Source: Verrucomicrobiales bacterium (GTDB taxonomy: Bacteria > Verrucomicrobiota > Verrucomicrobiia > Limisphaerales > J093). Taken from it: 41,759 nt of DNA. Under the pieces are notes generated by a model. That model saw nothing but the letters and a program-made list of their open reading frames with translations, was not told the origin of the DNA and ran no database searches. Location: assembly GCA_024233215.1 (NCBI GenBank), contig JACKPW010000032.1, positions 1 to 41,759 on the forward strand. The letters are read 5' to 3'. Positions 10,201 to 16,633 of this stretch are shown here, in pieces. A program made the position numbers and the translations under genes. The number at the start of each line of letters is the position of its first letter. Within the stretch, counting starts at the first letter, position 1.

Positions 10201-10639
10201 GGCATTGCGTCGCCTGCGCGACGTGGGGCTTGGCTACCTGCGGGCCGGTCAACCCATCAACACCCTTTCCGGCGGCGAATGCCAGCGGCTCAAGCTGGCC
10301 GCCCACCTCGCCGAAGCCGGCGTGGACGCGGCGCCCGGTCGACGCGCCCTCCGTCCCACGCTGTTCCTCTTCGACGAACCGACGACCGGCCTGCATTTCG
10401 AGGACGTGCGCGTCCTGGTGGAGGTGTTTCAACGCCTCGTCGACGCCGGCCACTCGGTGCTGGTCATCGAGCACAATCTCGAACTCATCAAGTGCGCCGA
10501 CTGGCTGATCGACCTTGGTCCGGAAGCAGGCGCCGGAGGAGGCGATCTCGTGGTGGCGGGTCCGCCGGAAACCGTGGCCGCGTGCGAAGCCAGCCATACG
10601 GGAAAAGCCCTGCGCACCGTGGGCGTGCGGACGGGCTAA
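7214..10639 (+). CDS. uvrA: UvrA-family excinuclease ATPase, paralog type, with repeat insertion
   Basis: 1141 residues. It has two ABC ATPase halves: Walker A GLSGSGKS (37-44) and GVSGSGKS (about 797-804), signatures LSGGETERVNL (about 567) and LSGGECQRLKL (about 1018), and Walker B FVLDEPSVGLH and FLFDEPTTGLH. Zinc-binding CxxC pairs are present (CRSCGQ; CAACDIDY...CPECRGFG; CERCGGAG...CPDCDG). UvrA scans DNA for lesions and loads UvrB. The wording SPYARQFFDRMDKPQVDAIEGIP and the unusual first signature fit a diverged UvrA-like paralog better than housekeeping UvrA. Residues about 440-503 are encoded by repeat DNA inserted in frame. The linker between the halves and a Gly/Asp/Glu-rich stretch after the second Walker A also look expanded. 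Whether it acts in repair with UvrB or separately is not shown by sequence. Confidence 0.92.
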   Translation: MSDAANQAVIRLRGVRHNNLKNFDLDLPLHRLIVVTGLSGSGKSSLAFDTLFAEGQRRYIETFSPYARQFFDRMDKPQVDAIEGIPPAIAIEQTNTVRTTRSTVGTMTELCDHLKVLWPGLAQLHCRSCGQPVRREPPERVWERVGTECTGTEVLITFDLPLPQKLAVSEALGLVERQGYRRLLLDGTVRRLEEAGDRLPGEWTSLTVVQDRIRIAPEDRGRFIEACEQAYHFGKGRLKVWPALRETHDPALPAWCAPLAFSRGLHCAACDIDYREPTPALFSFNHPMGACPECRGFGRVIEIDYGLAVPDRSVSLKAGAVKPWQSGTSAECQQDLLKFCRKTGVPIDVPFRELSPEHQAWVIQGDPEYGSDAEHEWPRAWYGVKGYFRWLESKSYKMHVRVLLSRYRAYRPCHACGGRRYQPETLLYRLDVSALSEAPTPGKCGPNADREPWGRNLESGISNLESPAAMARREPRPPNAGGASGQAFGCRMSDVGFPANAGGLTLADFQALPIQDAHALASALRESLRKDRRSPLGVVLEEVVARLGYLVEAGLGYLTLDRPTRSLSGGETERVNLTTCLGTRLVNTLFVLDEPSVGLHPRDTERLVRILQRLRDAGNTVVVVEHEPAVMRAADHLIDLGPGHGETGGAVVFQGTFKKLLKDRRSLTGAYLSGREQISIPQRRPVQPARPHPPGQAEPVGVLRDATAAEVYQTKPASRTRAGRSATRGEPNDLTALMRQGRVVKGSALLRGGSPASPEGPDPADPVEHLTLVDVRRHNLRNLTVSIPLNRFVCVTGVSGSGKSTLVRDVLHPALEARLRLTPPSRTGADGDADGDGEEEFADGTVPDGAELRGGDSLGRVLLVDQSPVGRTPRSNPAVYVGAFDHVRELFARSEEATRLGLGTGAFSFNSTEGRCERCGGAGFEKIEMQFLSDVFIRCPDCDGLRYRPHILEVKIAPPGGGSEWSVADVLQATVEDVITWLDGFGEERPVQRAAGALRRLRDVGLGYLRAGQPINTLSGGECQRLKLAAHLAEAGVDAAPGRRALRPTLFLFDEPTTGLHFEDVRVLVEVFQRLVDAGHSVLVIEHNLELIKCADWLIDLGPEAGAGGGDLVVAGPPETVAACEASHTGKALRTVGVRTG
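8578..8718 (+). repeat. Repeat element inserted in frame within the uvrA-like gene
   Basis: The segment starts with degenerate heptads GAATCTC/GGATCTC (8578-8611). It continues with a GGGAG...CTCCC hairpin (8631-8647), then GGATGTC repeated three times plus a partial unit (about 8677-8705), and ends with the hairpin CCCGC-CAAC-GCGGG (8705-8718). Related heptads and GGGAG-type hairpins occur in this window's intergenic regions (10650-10730, 13179-13218, 14443-14580, 31832-31870). Length and frame are compatible with the gene, so the protein carries about 50-60 low-complexity residues here. Confidence 0.75.
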
Positions 10640-10649
10640 ACCGCCCCTC

Positions 10650-10730
10650 GGAGGGACGATCTCCGCACATCTGAGATTTGAAATCTCAAATCCGAAGCAA
10701 CACCGGCAAAGGAGAGTGAAGCTCCCCTCA
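10650..10730. repeat. Hairpin-rich repeats between the uvrA-like and sucrose synthase genes
   Basis: The 134-nt gap contains GGAGGGACGATCTCC (about 10652-10666), a perfect stem GAGATTT-G-AAATCTC (10673-10687) followed by CAAATCCGAAG, and GGAGAGTGAAGCTCCCC (about 10711-10727). The perfect stem could terminate or attenuate uvrA-like transcription, although no T-run follows. A possible -35 for the next gene (TTGACC) lies near 10734, with a poor -10. Confidence 0.6.
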
Positions 10731-10773
10731 AAGTTGACCCATCCGCCGGATTCCCGGACCATCCGCGTCCGAC

Positions 10774-13176
10774 ATGGCTGTTACCCAAACATTGCTGGCG
10801 GAGCAGGTCGCCCGGTGCGCCGGGCCACTGCGCAAGTTGCTGGGGCGCTATCGCGACCTGGAGAAGACATTCCTGCTGCGATCCGACCTCGTGGAGGTCT
10901 TTCAGAGCCATTGCCAGGAGGACCCGAGACAGCCGCTCGACGAGGGCCCGTTGGCGGAGTTGTTTCTCGCCGCGCAGGAGGCGGTCGTCTGCGAACACTG
11001 CCTTCACGTCGCTTCGCGCCCTGCCGTGGCGCGCTGGGAGTTTGCCTCCCTCGACATGGACACGCTGGAGGTACACGAGGCCACCGCGGCGAAGTTCCTG
11101 CGGGTGAAGGAGCGCCTGCGCGAACCGCATCGCGACCCCGGCGAGTGGCTGCTGGAAATCGACCTCGGCCCGTTCGAGCGGGAGTTCCCCAAAATGGAAC
11201 GTTCCCGTTCCATCGGTCGGGGCGTTGAATTCCTGAACCGCCATCTCTCGCATGAACTCTTTTCCGACAAGGAACAGGGCGGTGGTCGTTGGCTGAAGTT
11301 CCTCCGGCTCCACCAATACCGCGGGCAGCACCTCATGCTGAGCCAGTCCGTCAAGGAGGTCGCGGAACTCCGGAACGCCCTGCGCCAGGCCCACGACCTG
11401 CTCGATGACACCGATCCCGCCACGCCGTGGGGGGAACTGGAACCCCGCCTGCGTCCGTTGGGGTTCGAAGCAGGCTGGGGCGACACCGCCGGTCGGGTGG
11501 CGGAATCGATGAGCCTGCTGGCGGACATCCTGGAAGCGCCCGATCCGGCCGGCATCGAGCGGTTCCTGAGCCGGCTGCCGATGATCTTCAACCTGGTCAT
11601 CCTGTCGCCGCACGGATTCTTCGGCCAGGCCAACGTCCTGGGCAAACCGGACACCGGCGGCCAGGTCGTCTACATCCTCGACCAGGTCCGCGCCCTGGAA
11701 CAGGCGATGCGACAGTCACTGCGCGAGCAGGGTCTGGCCGGCATCGAGCCGCGCATCCTGATCGTCACCCGCCTGATCCCCGACGCCAATGGCACCACCT
11801 GTGACCAGGCGGAGGAGCGGGTCGAGGGCACGGAACACGCCTGGATCATCCGGGTGCCCTTTCGCGAGGCGAACGGGAGTGTCGTGCCGCACTGGATTTC
11901 GCGATTCAAGATCTGGCCCTACCTCGAGCGATTCGCCCGGGAGGTTGAGAAGGAGGTGCTGGGGAGGTTGGAGGGCCGGCCGGACTTCATCATCGGCAAC
12001 TATTCCGATGGCAACCTGGTCGCGAGCATCCTGGCCGACCGACTCGGCGTGACGCAGTGCAACATCGCCCACGCCCTGGAGAAAACGAAATACCTCTACT
12101 CCGACCTCTACTGGAAGGACCATGAAAAGGAACACCACTTTGCCTGCCAGTTCACCGCGGACCTGATCGCGATGAACACCGCGGACTTCATCATTACCAG
12201 CACCTACCAGGAGATCGCCGGCACGAAGGACTCCATCGGGCAGTACGAAAGCTACATGAACTTCACCCTGCCCGACCTCTACCGCGTCATCAACGGCATC
12301 AGCCCGTTCGATCCGAAGTTCAACATCGTCTCCCCCGGTGCCGACCCGAACGTGTTCTTCCCTCACAGCGAGAAGAACCGCGTGCCCCGCAAGGTTCGCG
12401 AGGAGGTGCGGACGCGCATCTTTGGCACGGCCCGCAGGGACGCCATGGGCGGTTTCACCGAGAAGGAGAAGCCGCTTCTCTTCGCCATGTCGCGACTGGA
12501 CCGGATCAAGAACATGGCCGGACTGGTGGAATGGTACGGCCGCAGCAAGGAACTCCAACGCGAGGCCAACCTCCTGCTCGTGGGCGGCCAGTTTGATCCC
12601 GCCAAATCCAATGACGCCGAGGAACGCCAGCAAATCGAGCATCTGCACCAACTGATCCGTGACCATCGTTTGGAAGGCCGGGTCCGCTGGGTGGTCATGC
12701 AAACGGACAAGGTCCGGGTGGGCGAATTCTACCGGCAGGTCGCACGGCAAAGGGGCGTGTTCGTACAACCGGCACTGTTCGAGGCCTTCGGTCTGACGGT
12801 GATCGAGGCCATGACCTCCGGTCTGCCGGTGTTCGCCACGCGCTACGGCGGTCCGCTGGAGATCATCCAGCACGGCGTCTCCGGCTTTCACATCGATCCG
12901 AACCACGGCAACCAGGCGGCCGCCCTGATGGCGGATTTCCTCCGGCAATGCCGCAAGAAGCCGGGCCACTGGGAGAAGCTCTCGCAGGGAGCCATCACCC
13001 GGGTCGAACAAAGCTACACGTGGAAACTCTACGCTCGCCGGCTGCTGAGCCTTTCCCGCGTCTACGGCTTCTGGAAATACATCTCAAACATCGAGCGCGA
13101 GGAATCGCGGCGTTATCTGGAAGCGCTTTACGGACTCATGTACCGCCCGCTTGCCGGGAAGGCCAATGGCGCCTGA
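10774..13176 (+). CDS. Sucrose synthase (GT4 family)
   Basis: 800 residues, the usual length of sucrose synthase, which reversibly converts sucrose plus a nucleoside diphosphate into fructose plus an NDP-sugar. The first 270 residues match the helical N-terminal regulatory region of the family. The GT-B part opens with LSPHGFFGQANVLGKPDTGG (from about 279) followed by QVVYILDQVRALE, which is diagnostic. Further on are NIAHALEKTKYLYSDLYW, the donor-side MSRLDRIKNMAGLVEWYG, and the E-x7-E motif in EAFGLTVIEAM (about 669). No key residue appears missing. A cytoplasmic role in sucrose or glycogen/NDP-glucose balance is likely. No sucrose-phosphate synthase or phosphatase gene is nearby, so cleavage rather than synthesis of sucrose cannot be settled here. 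Confidence 0.95.
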   Translation: MAVTQTLLAEQVARCAGPLRKLLGRYRDLEKTFLLRSDLVEVFQSHCQEDPRQPLDEGPLAELFLAAQEAVVCEHCLHVASRPAVARWEFASLDMDTLEVHEATAAKFLRVKERLREPHRDPGEWLLEIDLGPFEREFPKMERSRSIGRGVEFLNRHLSHELFSDKEQGGGRWLKFLRLHQYRGQHLMLSQSVKEVAELRNALRQAHDLLDDTDPATPWGELEPRLRPLGFEAGWGDTAGRVAESMSLLADILEAPDPAGIERFLSRLPMIFNLVILSPHGFFGQANVLGKPDTGGQVVYILDQVRALEQAMRQSLREQGLAGIEPRILIVTRLIPDANGTTCDQAEERVEGTEHAWIIRVPFREANGSVVPHWISRFKIWPYLERFAREVEKEVLGRLEGRPDFIIGNYSDGNLVASILADRLGVTQCNIAHALEKTKYLYSDLYWKDHEKEHHFACQFTADLIAMNTADFIITSTYQEIAGTKDSIGQYESYMNFTLPDLYRVINGISPFDPKFNIVSPGADPNVFFPHSEKNRVPRKVREEVRTRIFGTARRDAMGGFTEKEKPLLFAMSRLDRIKNMAGLVEWYGRSKELQREANLLLVGGQFDPAKSNDAEERQQIEHLHQLIRDHRLEGRVRWVVMQTDKVRVGEFYRQVARQRGVFVQPALFEAFGLTVIEAMTSGLPVFATRYGGPLEIIQHGVSGFHIDPNHGNQAAALMADFLRQCRKKPGHWEKLSQGAITRVEQSYTWKLYARRLLSLSRVYGFWKYISNIEREESRRYLEALYGLMYRPLAGKANGA

Positions 13177-13178
13177 GC

Positions 13179-13218
13179 GGAAATCCGAACTCCGAACTCC
13201 GAAAACCGAAGTCGGAAG
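13179..13218 (+). repeat. CCGAA-type heptad repeats after the sucrose synthase gene
   Basis: Short imperfect tandem units of seven bases (TCCGAAC TCCGAAC TCCGAAA ACCGAAG) start just past the stop codon and belong to the family seen at 8578-8611 and 14470-14510. No clear terminator is seen. Confidence 0.6.
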
Positions 13219-13229
13219 GTGAAGTCCCC

Positions 13230-13305
13230 GCAAACCCGACCACGCACCGCGGCAATGCTCGAAGAAGGGAGGAGACAATTCGGGATACCGACCAGTTCCA
13301 TCCGC
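13230..13305 (+). pseudogene. Decayed copy of the 3' end of the 14785-15297 gene
   Basis: In one frame the DNA reads QTRPRTAAMLEEGRRQFGIPT, close to the C-terminal QRIRPSLATVIEEGRKQFGIPT of the intact gene at 14785-15297. After a one-base deletion the frame shifts to HPPPPSE-stop, matching HPPLPPE-stop in the intact gene. Only the last 35 or so codons are recognisable and no start remains. It is a relic of duplication or recombination. The remaining sequence up to the antitoxin start (13471) shows no other gene. Confidence 0.65.
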
Positions 13306-13434
13306 CACCGCCCTCGGAGTGATGGCAGTTCCCGCACCTCCGGCTTCCGCCAAGGACGAAACCGGTCGGCTTGCTGCCAGCCACAGGAAGCAGGAGTGCG
13401 TGGACTCGCGGTCGCATTCCTGTCGTGCGTCGGG

Positions 13435-13463
13435 TTGACAGGCGCGCTGCCTGCGTGGGACTT
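13435..13463 (+). promoter_or_regulatory. Promoter-like site of the toxin-antitoxin module
   Basis: A consensus TTGACA (13435-13440) lies 17 nt before GGACTT (13458-13463), which ends 7 nt before the antitoxin ATG at 13471. The -10 is poor, which would fit a repressed or weak promoter. The surrounding sequence contains imperfect repeats (TGCGTGG / TGCGTCGGG / TGCGTGGG), where an autoregulatory complex might bind; that is inference. Confidence 0.4.
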
Positions 13464-13470
13464 TTCCCAC

Positions 13471-13692
13471 ATGCCAAAGCAACTGACCCTGGTGAAGGCT
13501 GATGAGAAGGGGCGAATCCTGATCCGGGGAACGAGAAAGGGCCAGCAGTACATGGTAACCGCGGACCAAGGCGGTTGGTGGGTGATGCCCGCCCCGAAGG
13601 TAAGCCCCCCGACTCCCGAGACGGAATCGCTGGTAGCGGAGACGTGGGCCACGCTCGGACCCGCCCCGGAGGTTGACGAGGGAGGATTTTGA
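13471..13692 (+). CDS. Putative antitoxin (MazE/AbrB-like position)
   Basis: 73 residues from the ATG at 13471. The frame is open further upstream but that part runs through the relic and repeat region. The sequence has DEKGRILIRG near the N-terminus, reminiscent of the KGR strand of AbrB/MazE-like DNA-binding folds, then GGWWVMPAPK and an acidic C-terminal tail (PETESLVAETWATLG...DEGGF). Such a tail commonly docks on a MazF-type toxin. The assignment rests mainly on its position directly upstream of, and 20 nt overlapping, a clear PemK/MazF toxin gene. It should neutralise the toxin and repress the shared promoter. Confidence 0.65.
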   Translation: MPKQLTLVKADEKGRILIRGTRKGQQYMVTADQGGWWVMPAPKVSPPTPETESLVAETWATLGPAPEVDEGGF

Positions 13693-14020
13693 CCGGGGAG
13701 ACGTGGTGTTGGTGGACTTGGGGATGACAGCAAAGGTCCGACCGTGCGTGGTGGTTTCGATTCGAGAACCGGACCGGCGGCGCAATCTTGTGGTCGTGGT
13801 TCCCCTCACCACGGAGATTCGCGGTGGCGAGTGCGAAATCGCCTTTCCCAAACCACGATGGCTCCGCCAAGAGTCCGTCGTGAACGTCTTGGGCATCGCG
13901 GGCGTGGATTGCGCCAGAATTCTGCGGCGGATTGCCCCTTTCCCCAAAGAGTCATTCGTCAGGGTGATGGACGCCACCGCACGGATGCTCGGACTTGCAT
14001 GCCTGCAGGAGGGACGTTGA
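13673..14020 (+). CDS. PemK/MazF family toxin (endoribonuclease)
   Basis: 115 residues if translation begins at TTG 13673, the only suitable start ahead of the conserved FDRGDVVLVDLG segment; a GGAGG sits directly before it. The following KVRPCVVVSI and VVVVPLTTEIR segments are the classic MazF/PemK core strands, and the conserved Arg-Pro of the family is present. MazF-like proteins cleave RNA at short sequence motifs and are neutralised by a partner antitoxin. The gene overlaps the antitoxin by 20 nt, typical for type II modules. The module sits in an accessory patch with relics and repeats, consistent with horizontal gain. Confidence 0.85.
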   Translation: MTREDFDRGDVVLVDLGMTAKVRPCVVVSIREPDRRRNLVVVVPLTTEIRGGECEIAFPKPRWLRQESVVNVLGIAGVDCARILRRIAPFPKESFVRVMDATARMLGLACLQEGR

Positions 14021-14084
14021 AGCGACGCGGTGAAAGCTCCTTACCAGCCGAGCCGTGCGGCCCGTGGCCCCCTGTCAGCTTGCG

Positions 14085-14432
14085 ATGAGATACCTTGAGA
14101 TCAAGGCGGGTCCCTGGCCGGATGAACCGCCCCCCTGGTGGGCCCGCATCCTCCGGAAGACCCTCCCCGCCGCAAACCCGGACCTCGAGCCCTACTACGC
14201 CCGGACCTCCATCTGGTGGCTCGAGATCGATGACGACGGCCTTCCGCAACGGGAAATCGGCTTTGACGCGGCGATGAACCCCATCGTGATCGGCCCGATC
14301 GGTGAAAACTGTGGGATGCTCGTCGACTGTTGTGACGACTGGAGCGATTCGGAAGCGGATTCGGAGGAGGCGGCCCGAGGTTTTGACGCCACGTGGCAAG
14401 CTCTCTGGCCGAAGTTCGAACACCTTGAGTGA
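14085..14432 (+). CDS. Hypothetical protein, small acidic
   Basis: 115 residues from ATG 14085; an ATG ten codons upstream (14055) is possible but adds an unlikely stretch. The protein starts MRYLEIKAGPWPDEPPPWW and has a central IWWLEIDDDGLPQREIGFD, which looks like paired beta strands. It ends in a Cys/Asp/Glu-rich segment (CCDDWSDSEADSEE) and EHLE. There is no signal peptide or membrane segment. The compact acidic layout resembles immunity-type or DUF-type small proteins of accessory islands, but I cannot assign a family. It follows the toxin gene by 64 nt without a visible own promoter. Confidence 0.6.
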   Translation: MRYLEIKAGPWPDEPPPWWARILRKTLPAANPDLEPYYARTSIWWLEIDDDGLPQREIGFDAAMNPIVIGPIGENCGMLVDCCDDWSDSEADSEEAARGFDATWQALWPKFEHLE

Positions 14433-14784
14433 CCCAGCGGAGGGACGAGTTCCACGAGTCCCATGCTTCAAGTCCGAAGCCCGAAATCCGAGGTCCGAAT
14501 CAAGCCCGAAGGCCGCTGCCCGACAACCGAAAGGACGCCCGGCTGGGAGAGTGACGCTCCCGCTGAGCGGGATACGTGGGGCCGAGTGGCCAGAAACCCG
14601 AAGCGTGAAACGCAGATTCACCCACCAATCGCTTGTCAGGGGCGGCTGTCCAGCCCACTACCTGCCGCACAGCGTCCCCGGCTGACACAACTCAGGAGAC
14701 CTCGCCACCGCCCTTTCGGGCAATGGCTGTTCTCGAGGTGACATTGTCCGGACGGAATCGGAGGCTAGCTTCAAAGGGAACACA
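14433..14784. repeat. Non-coding repeat cluster
   Basis: 352 nt without a convincing gene. It holds GGAGGGACGAGTTCC (about 14443), a run of CCGAA heptads (14470-14510), a hairpin GGGAG-AGTGACG-CTCCC (about 14545-14563) followed by CGCTGAGCGGG, and an imperfect inverted pair around 14636-14690 (TGTCAGGGGCGGCTGT and ACAGCGTCCCCGGCTGACA). A weak promoter-like TTGTCC-16-TAGCTT pair precedes the next gene (about 14745-14772), and an AAAGGGA ribosome-binding-site-like sequence lies just before its ATG. Confidence 0.6.
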
Positions 14785-15297
14785 ATGAGTGATACATCGG
14801 ACTTCCGCGTTGGCCCACTCCGCCAGTCGGAGTGGAGCGGGTTTTGGAAAGCCGCTCCCAATGCATCCCTGATGACGGACGACGAGTGGAATGCCAACTG
14901 GAATTCGCTTCGCCATTGGCTACGCCAGCGCTACGCCGTTGACTGGATGGTGGATAAACAGCGGCATCTGAGTGTGGAAGGTGACTATGCAAGACCAGAA
15001 CGAAGCCTGACAATCTACGTTTCGGTTGCGGAAGCCCTGACCTTCGGTCTTCTCAAGTTCGTACAGGACTGGCTACAGAAGGAGGCACGTCTTTGGAGGG
15101 TGTTCATCCCAACCGACAACACAGACGAGAACCTGATCGTGGTTTACCCGGAAGCCATCCGCGCAAACCCGGAAGCCGAGGCGAATCTTCCGGACTTCGT
15201 ACAACGAATCCGCCCGTCCTTGGCGACAGTGATCGAGGAGGGGCGGAAGCAATTCGGGATTCCAACTAGACCGCATCCCCCACTGCCCCCGGAATAG
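14785..15297 (+). CDS. Hypothetical protein
   Basis: 170 residues from ATG 14785, preceded by AAAGGGA six bases upstream, one of few Shine-Dalgarno-like starts in the window. The protein is soluble, Trp-rich near the N-terminus (SEWSGFW, WNANWNSLRHWLRQRY), with an aliphatic middle (SVAEALTFGLLKFVQDWLQK) and a C-terminal EEGRKQFGIPT that also survives as a relic at 13230-13305. It is slightly less GC-rich than its neighbours. I do not recognise a family. The existence of a decayed copy nearby suggests a gene that duplicates or moves within accessory DNA. Confidence 0.65.
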   Translation: MSDTSDFRVGPLRQSEWSGFWKAAPNASLMTDDEWNANWNSLRHWLRQRYAVDWMVDKQRHLSVEGDYARPERSLTIYVSVAEALTFGLLKFVQDWLQKEARLWRVFIPTDNTDENLIVVYPEAIRANPEAEANLPDFVQRIRPSLATVIEEGRKQFGIPTRPHPPLPPE

Positions 15298-15371
15298 CAG
15301 CCCGACCGCTGGACCGACCTGATCGCCTGTTGTGACTCCCTACGGCTCCAGCAGTCCCCCCCACCCCGCCG

Positions 15372-15399
15372 TTGCTTTTCCCAGCCCAGCCCGTACCAT
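15372..15399 (+). promoter_or_regulatory. Promoter-like site of the lipoprotein pair
   Basis: TTGCTT (15372-15377), a 16-nt spacer and TACCAT (15394-15399), then 7 nt (CCCCGCC) and the ATG at 15407. No Shine-Dalgarno is possible in the short gap. The geometry is the same as at 857-884 and 1848-1875. Confidence 0.5.
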
Positions 15400-15406
15400 C
15401 CCCGCC

Positions 15407-15994
15407 ATGAAATGGTTTCACCCATGTGCCGCCGCCGCGCTGGTGCTCTGGCTGGCAGGATGTACGGGTCCCGCCAAGGTTCGCACGACGCAGGACCCTC
15501 AGGCTGACCTCAGCCCGTATCAGACCTTCGTCCTGCTGCCGTTGCCGGATCAAATCTCGGAGACCGATCCCGACCTCGCCCTGCGCGTGGCCCCCGTAAT
15601 CACGGACACTGTCACCCAGGCGTTTGAGCGCAAGGGCTACAAGCCGGCCTCCCAGCGGGCGGCCGACATCGCCGTCTACGTCCGGGGCAAGATCGTGCCG
15701 CACGTCGACGTCACCACCTGGGGTTACCTGCCCTACTACGGGCGCATGGGCTGGACCAAGGGATATCCCTACGCCTACGGGTACAACCTGGCGGACACGC
15801 ACACGTTCGAGGAAGGCACGCTGATCGTCGAGGTCTACGACAACCACACCAAGAAGATGGTCTGGGTCGGCTGGGCCACGAGCCCTAAGGCCCCCAACCG
15901 GGCCCATGAAGCGGTGCAGATCAGCGACACCCTCCAGCGCGTGCTCGCGTCCTACCCGGCGGCCGTGCCGACGAAACCAGCCTCGAACGAATGA
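15407..15994 (+). CDS. DUF4136-like lipoprotein
   Basis: 195 residues. A lipoprotein signal peptide with lipobox LAGC puts the lipidated Cys at residue 19; the frame upstream of ATG 15407 lacks signal character. The body fits DUF4136: SPYQTFVLLPLPDQ near the start, AFERKGYKPASQRAADIAVYV in the middle, a Tyr/Gly-rich segment (YLPYYGRMGWTKGYPYAYGY), then GTLIVEVYDNHTKKMVWVGW and a C-terminal LQRVLASYP. The family is found in envelope lipoproteins of unknown exact function. Its stop overlaps the next start in ATGA (15991-15994), so the two lipoproteins are translated together. Confidence 0.85.
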   Translation: MKWFHPCAAAALVLWLAGCTGPAKVRTTQDPQADLSPYQTFVLLPLPDQISETDPDLALRVAPVITDTVTQAFERKGYKPASQRAADIAVYVRGKIVPHVDVTTWGYLPYYGRMGWTKGYPYAYGYNLADTHTFEEGTLIVEVYDNHTKKMVWVGWATSPKAPNRAHEAVQISDTLQRVLASYPAAVPTKPASNE

Positions 15995-16494
15995 ACCCTG
16001 CCATTCGGAGAAATTCGGCCCGCGGCCGGCAGTTCCTGGCCATGCTGGGCCTGGCGACGTGCCTGGCACTCCTGACCGGGGGTTGCAGCACCGCCGCCCG
16101 CGGAGGCCCCAACAGCTTTGCCAGCGTGGTGATTGACAACCACACCACGGACGAGATTCGCCGCGCCGCCATCGCGGTGTTCACTTCGCACTACTACGTC
16201 ACCGCGATGGGAGGCACGGACATGCTCATCTTCGAGAAATCCGGCGGTTCCATGGACAACATCCTCTACGGCGGCTGGTCCCCCGGAGAGGTCACCATCC
16301 GGGTGAAAGTGCAGATCTCCTCCTCCGGGCCGACCTCCTACCTGGTCTCCAGCCAGGGCTTCATGGTCCGGAACGCCAACGATTCGGCCATCGAGGACGA
16401 GCAAAAGCTCTCCAAACTGCGTCGTGGTCCGTACCAGAAACTGCTGGAGGAAGTCCGGAAGAAGGTCATGCAGCCGGTGTCGACGACGCCGTAA
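15991..16494 (+). CDS. Putative lipoprotein of unknown function
   Basis: 167 residues with a basic N-terminus (MNPAIRRNSARGRQF), a hydrophobic segment and a lipobox ending LTGGC (Cys 32). The mature part contains SFASVVIDNHTTDEIRRAAIAVFTSHYY and ILYGGWSPGEVTIRVKV, an alpha/beta pattern without known catalytic residues, and a charged C-terminal helix (YQKLLEEVRKKVMQP). It is coupled by ATGA to the DUF4136-like gene, which suggests a shared envelope role. I do not recognise a named family. Confidence 0.75.
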   Translation: MNPAIRRNSARGRQFLAMLGLATCLALLTGGCSTAARGGPNSFASVVIDNHTTDEIRRAAIAVFTSHYYVTAMGGTDMLIFEKSGGSMDNILYGGWSPGEVTIRVKVQISSSGPTSYLVSSQGFMVRNANDSAIEDEQKLSKLRRGPYQKLLEEVRKKVMQPVSTTP

Positions 16495-16505
16495 CCGAAC
16501 CGCCC

Positions 16506-16633
16506 GTAGCCGCGGACGTCAGTCCGCGCATTTGTTGGTGGAAGCCCAGCGATCCAACCCGCCAGGACTCCGCCCCGGCTTTCACAGCCTTCGCCCGGAC
16601 CGAAGTTTGGGCCGACGGCACGTCGGCGGCTAC
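16506..16633. repeat. Inverted-repeat element between convergent genes
   Basis: A 128-nt element bounded by GTAGCCGC (16506-16513) and its exact complement GCGGCTAC (16626-16633). Next to each end is a further hairpin: CGGAC-GTCA-GTCCG on the left and GCCGAC-GGCAC-GTCGGC on the right. It fills the gap between the plus-strand lipoprotein pair and the minus-strand antiporter gene, where a two-way terminator would be expected. The antiporter stop codon TAG (16630-16632) lies inside the right terminal repeat. Confidence 0.7.

Noticed and set aside
13179..14580. A CRISPR array from repeated CCGAA/AATCTC units
   Set aside because: Units are 7 bases, imperfect, without regular spacers, and no cas gene is present.
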